From positions 1-17,266 of the forward strand of contig CAYYHU010000038.1 of the NCBI GenBank assembly GCA_964471865.1: a stretch of DNA of 17,266 nt. Direction: 5' to 3'. This DNA comes from CAYMUC01 sp964471865 (GTDB lineage Bacteria > Actinomycetota > Acidimicrobiia > Acidimicrobiales > Ilumatobacteraceae). The notes under the pieces were generated by a model, which saw only the letters and a program-made list of their open reading frames with translations, was not told the origin of the DNA and did no database searches. This document shows, in pieces, positions 14,466-17,266 of this stretch. The translations under genes and the position numbers were made by a program. The first letter of the stretch is position 1; each line of letters starts with the position of its first letter.

Positions 14466-15098
14466 ATGTCTGTTCGCCACGTGGCCGCGTTCGACTGGGA
14501 CCGCACCCTCACGGTGCGGGACTGCGTCGTACCGTTCCTGACCCGCAGTGCCGGTCGGGGTCGTCTCGTGAGCGGACTGATTCGTCGCAGTGGGCCCACA
14601 CTCGCGGCGCTGGCGACGCGAGATCGCGACCGGGTGAAGGCTCTCGCCGCTCGAAGCGCGTTCCGAGGACGTCCCTGGGAACAGATCGCCGACACCGGAC
14701 GTCGATTCGCGAACGAGGTCGTGGGCAGCTGGATGCGTTCGGACACGATCGCTCGGATGCGGTGGCATCAAGCCCGTGGTGACGCCGTGGTCATCGTGTC
14801 GGCCTCCTTTGATGCGTATCTGCGTCCGGCCGCCGAACTACTCGACATCGACGCCGTGTTGTGCACCGAACTCGATGTCGACGCCCAGGGACGCTGCACC
14901 GGAGAGTTACGCGAGGGCAACTGTCGCGGCCCGCGCAAAGCCGAAGTCCTCACTCGATGGATCGCTGCTCAGGATCTGGCATCGCCGGCGCTGTGGGCGT
15001 ACGGCGATTCGGCTGGCGACGACGCGATGCTGGCGATGGCGGATCATCCGGTGCGCGTCGGCGCCCGACCTCTCGCCGCGGTCGGGGCGGCACCGTGA
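14466..15098 (+). CDS. HAD-IB family phosphatase
   Basis: This is a 210-residue haloacid-dehalogenase phosphatase of subfamily IB (SerB/CicA-like). Motif I is FDWDRTLT with nucleophile D10 and acid/base D12. Motif II is at S112 or S114 in VIVSAS, motif III at K158 in GPRKAEVL, and motif IV is YGDSAGDD with D181, D185 and D186. The helical cap lies between residues 18 and 100, as in IB. All catalytic residues are present, so an active phosphomonoesterase is expected. Its stop overlaps the next start by 4 bases (GTGA) and the next gene makes decaprenylphosphoryl-5-phosphoribose, so the likely job is removal of that 5-phosphate; this is inference. Start at ATG 14466; an earlier in-frame ATG at 14322 is antisense to the neighbouring gene. 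Confidence 0.88.
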   Translation: MSVRHVAAFDWDRTLTVRDCVVPFLTRSAGRGRLVSGLIRRSGPTLAALATRDRDRVKALAARSAFRGRPWEQIADTGRRFANEVVGSWMRSDTIARMRWHQARGDAVVIVSASFDAYLRPAAELLDIDAVLCTELDVDAQGRCTGELREGNCRGPRKAEVLTRWIAAQDLASPALWAYGDSAGDDAMLAMADHPVRVGARPLAAVGAAP

Positions 15099-15976
15099 GC
15101 ACGACTCGGGCGTTCGTCATCGCGTCCCGGCCCCGGCAATGGACCAAGAATCTGCTCGTGGTCACCGCCCCAGGGGCGGCGGGGGCTCTCGGCGAGGGTT
15201 CGGTCGCGGTGAGAACTCTGGTGATGGTGGTGGCCATGTGTGCGGCGTCGAGCGCGACGTATCTGGTCAACGACCTTCTCGACCGCCACGTCGATGCCCG
15301 TCATCCCACCAAACGCCACCGTCCGATCGCGAATGGAACCCTGTCGGTGGGGCGCGCCGGGTTTGGCGCCGGGGCGCTGATGGTGCTGGCGCTCGTCGCC
15401 GCGTTCGCTCTGGATGTCGACAGTGGTGTGGTTCTCGTCGCGTATCTCGTGCTGACTCTCAGTTATTCCGCGGTCTGGAAACACATCGCCGTGGTCGACC
15501 TCGTCGCCGTGGCGGGCGGGTTCGTGCTTCGGGCCTTGGCGGGCTCGGCCGCCGGTGACGTCGAAGCGAGCACGTGGTTCGTGATTTTCGTGTCCTTTGC
15601 GGCGCTGATGGTGGTCACCGGGAAGCGCGAGGCCGAATTCGTCGAGCTGAGCACCAGCGGTGAGGACCCCACGACGATTCGAACGGCCCTCGGCGCCTAC
15701 TCGTTGGCGTATCTACGCATGGTGTTGGCCCTCGCCGCGGGAGCCGCACTCGTCGTCTACTGCTTGTGGGCATTCGAATCCGGGGCCTCGAGCACGTCGA
15801 CGGTTCCCTGGTTCGAAGTGTCCATCGTGCCGATGGTGGCTGCGGTTCTGCGGTATCTCCTCGTGCTCGATCAGGGACGCGGCGCCGCTCCGGAGGAGAT
15901 CTTCTTACAGGACCGCGTCCTTCAAGGCGTCGGCGCCGTGTGGGCGGTCGTGTTCCTCGCAGGGGTGTACCAATGA
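15095..15976 (+). CDS. ubiA: Decaprenyl-phosphate phosphoribosyltransferase (UbiA family)
   Basis: This is a 293-residue integral membrane prenyltransferase. The first Asp-rich motif is NDLLDRHVD (59-67, N59, D60, D63, D67), followed by HPTKRHRPIANG (70-81). This HP-x-K-x-x-RPIA form is characteristic of the Rv3806c-type enzyme that joins phosphoribosyl pyrophosphate to decaprenyl phosphate. The second motif region has Y124, K129 and D135 (YSAVWKHIAVVDL), and GKREAEF (176-182) is also typical. Eight or nine hydrophobic segments are spread along the chain, so it is in the plasma membrane. GTG at 15095 overlaps the HAD stop. It would make decaprenylphosphoryl-5-phosphoribose, the first committed step to the arabinan donor. 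Quinone or heme UbiA enzymes lack the HP-x-K block, so they are less likely. Confidence 0.9.
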   Translation: MSTTRAFVIASRPRQWTKNLLVVTAPGAAGALGEGSVAVRTLVMVVAMCAASSATYLVNDLLDRHVDARHPTKRHRPIANGTLSVGRAGFGAGALMVLALVAAFALDVDSGVVLVAYLVLTLSYSAVWKHIAVVDLVAVAGGFVLRALAGSAAGDVEASTWFVIFVSFAALMVVTGKREAEFVELSTSGEDPTTIRTALGAYSLAYLRMVLALAAGAALVVYCLWAFESGASSTSTVPWFEVSIVPMVAAVLRYLLVLDQGRGAAPEEIFLQDRVLQGVGAVWAVVFLAGVYQ

Positions 15977-16767
15977 CGTCTTTCGATGACCGTCTCGATG
16001 CGAATGCGAACGGACCGGGTCCCGATGTCGAGTTCGCCAAGACCTGGGATCTCGTCGATGGCGTCCCGGGATGGTTGACTCGAGAACAAGCCGACATGCT
16101 CGACGCCGCTGCGCGGGGGTGTCCACGTCGGGGTCGCATCGTGGAGATCGGATCATTCCAAGGTCGCTCCACGATCGTGTTGGCCCGCGCTGCGGGCCCC
16201 GAGGTCACCGTCATCGCGATCGATCCCCACGCGGGTACCGATCGAGGACCCGGTGAGATGACCGGATACGACGCGGCTGCCGCCGACGACCATCAGGCCT
16301 TTCGGACCCATCTCGACATGGCCGGGGTCAGCGATCTCGTGGAGCACCATCGCATGTTCTCCCAGGATGCCTTGAGTGTGATTCCCGGATCGGTGGATGT
16401 GCTCTATGTCGATGGAGCCCATCGTTTCGGACCCGCGCGCGCCGATCTCGTGCACTGGGGTGACAAAGTGCGCGAGGGAGGAGTCATGCTCGTGCACGAC
16501 GCGTTCTCCTCGGTGGGAGTCACCCTGGCGTTGTTCACAGGGATCGTGGGACGTCGGCGGTGGCGCTACGTGGGTCGACGCGGATCCTTGGTGCGATTCG
16601 ATGCCGACCGCCCCCGAGGATTCGCACCGGTGGTCCGCGAGATTCTTCGAGCCGCCGCTCAGATGCCCTATTTCGCTCGCAACCTGGGGTTGAAAGTCGT
16701 GTTGAGTGTCGGCGGCGGCCGGCTGTGGGAGCGTCGCGGTCGCGAGGTGCCACCATGGCCGTACTGA
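15973..16767 (+). CDS. Class I SAM methyltransferase (Methyltransf_24 type)
   Basis: This is a 264-residue protein with motif I RIVEIGSFQGRST (55-67), an acidic motif II residue D84 in IAIDPH, and the type 24 signature YVDGAHRF (145-152) and HDAF (175-178). That family often acts on sugars and glycans or macrolides, with a metal near the Asp/His motif. The C-terminal 60 residues are basic and partly hydrophobic (ILRAAAQMPYFARNLGLKVVL), perhaps touching the membrane. ATG overlaps the ubiA stop by 4 bases and an AGGGGTG ribosome site lies 5 bases upstream. It overlaps dprE1 by 13 bases. Set between two decaprenyl-phosphate ribose enzymes, it probably modifies a sugar of the same pathway or cell-wall polymer; the substrate is unknown. 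Confidence 0.85.
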   Translation: MTSFDDRLDANANGPGPDVEFAKTWDLVDGVPGWLTREQADMLDAAARGCPRRGRIVEIGSFQGRSTIVLARAAGPEVTVIAIDPHAGTDRGPGEMTGYDAAAADDHQAFRTHLDMAGVSDLVEHHRMFSQDALSVIPGSVDVLYVDGAHRFGPARADLVHWGDKVREGGVMLVHDAFSSVGVTLALFTGIVGRRRWRYVGRRGSLVRFDADRPRGFAPVVREILRAAAQMPYFARNLGLKVVLSVGGGRLWERRGREVPPWPY

Positions 16768-17266
16768 CACCTGTATCGGCCGACGCGGTCTCGGCGGTCC
16801 CATCGGAAAGGCTCCACTACGAGGAGTTGACGGGATGGGGTCGCACGCCGCGGTCGACATCACGCGTGATCCAGATCGACTCTCGCCGAGGTGAGGACCT
16901 TCGAGGCCATGATCTCGCACGCGGCGCTCTCACTCGAGGACTGGGACGCGCCTATGGGGACGCGGCTCTCAACGGCGGTGGTCTGGTGCTGCGCTTGGAT
17001 CCGGAGGGGCCGATCGAACTCGATGGGACCACCGGGGTGCTACGCGCCGGTGGTGGGGTCAGCTTCGACAGGATCATGGCGGAGATCCTTCCCCGGGGTT
17101 GGTTCGTTCCCGTGACCGCAGGAACCCGAGCGATCACCGTCGGGGGAGCGCTCGCGTGTGATGTCCATGGCAAGAATCATCATGTCGACGGATCTTTCGC
17201 CCACCATGTCGTGTCATTCGAGTTGATGGACGTGAACGGTGAGATCCGTACCATCACGCGCGAGAG
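16755..17266 (+). CDS. dprE1: DprE1, decaprenylphosphoryl-beta-D-ribose 2'-oxidase (partial, 3' cut)
   Basis: The first 170 codons are present and the frame is open to the window end. The family opening LTGWGRTPRS (25-34) is followed by the FAD-binding RGLGRAYGDAALNGGG (61-76) with Y67. The pyrophosphate loop AGTRAITVGGALACDVHGKNHH (122-143) contains H138, which corresponds to the His active-site region of mycobacterial DprE1. The enzyme oxidises the 2'-hydroxyl of decaprenylphosphoryl ribose with FAD; DprE2 then reduces it to the arabinose form. The cysteine that benzothiazinones attack lies beyond the window. ATG at 16755 is supported by GAGGTG five bases upstream and overlaps the previous stop by 13 bases. 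Coupled to ubiA and the methyltransferase. Confidence 0.93.
   Translation, partial: MAVLTPVSADAVSAVPSERLHYEELTGWGRTPRSTSRVIQIDSRRGEDLRGHDLARGALTRGLGRAYGDAALNGGGLVLRLDPEGPIELDGTTGVLRAGGGVSFDRIMAEILPRGWFVPVTAGTRAITVGGALACDVHGKNHHVDGSFAHHVVSFELMDVNGEIRTITRE

Noticed and set aside
14466..14520. Arg in place of Gly in HAD motif I (DWDRT) as a defect
   Set aside because: The DxDRT form is seen in HAD-IB proteins as I recall, and all catalytic residues are intact.

Overview
The window is GC-rich and almost entirely coding. It has many GTG starts, frequent 4-base start/stop overlaps and very short gaps. The gene order tlyA, nadK, recN, pyrG, NUDIX, xerD ... scpA, scpB, rluB follows the order I recall for Mycobacterium tuberculosis around Rv1694-Rv1711. 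A UbiA-type decaprenyl-phosphate phosphoribosyltransferase and a DprE1 are also present. Together these point to an actinobacterium. The departures from the mycobacterial layout (no gene between recN and pyrG, tyrA-aroA after rluB, and a trpS inserted on the opposite strand) would suit a deep lineage such as the Acidimicrobiia, but that placement is an inference.

Region 1 (40-7644, all + strand): a coiled-coil protein with a histone-H1-like lysine/alanine tail; the TlyA rRNA 2'-O-methyltransferase; NAD kinase; RecN; CTP synthase PyrG behind a short leader hairpin; an ADP-ribose pyrophosphatase-like NUDIX hydrolase; the tyrosine recombinase XerD; and a small HD-domain protein. The genes from pyrG to the HD protein are joined by stop/start overlaps. 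Region 2 (7645-8827): a 154-base convergent gap, then trpS on the - strand, divergent from scpA across only 36 bases that hold two back-to-back -10 elements. Region 3 (8828-13631, + strand): scpA-scpB-rluB-tyrA-aroA, again chained by overlaps. It combines condensin accessory factors, a pseudouridine synthase, and the tyrosine and shikimate enzymes.

Region 4 (13589-17266) is a cell-envelope segment. A - strand SAM methyltransferase has a 3' end that overlaps the 3' end of aroA. Diverging from it is a coupled operon of a HAD-IB phosphatase, a decaprenyl-phosphate phosphoribosyltransferase, a second methyltransferase, and the first 170 codons of DprE1, cut by the window end. This is most of the route to decaprenyl-phosphoryl-arabinose, the donor for cell-wall arabinans. 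The HAD protein stands where the pathway needs a phosphatase.

No RNA genes, CRISPR arrays, insertion sequences or prophage genes were seen. The main second-look items are the HAD phosphatase as a possible replacement for the mycobacterial decaprenylphosphoryl-5-phosphoribose phosphatase, the pyrG leader hairpin that buries its ribosome site, the leaderless promoter signatures, and the DNA-level duplication in the lysine/alanine tail.
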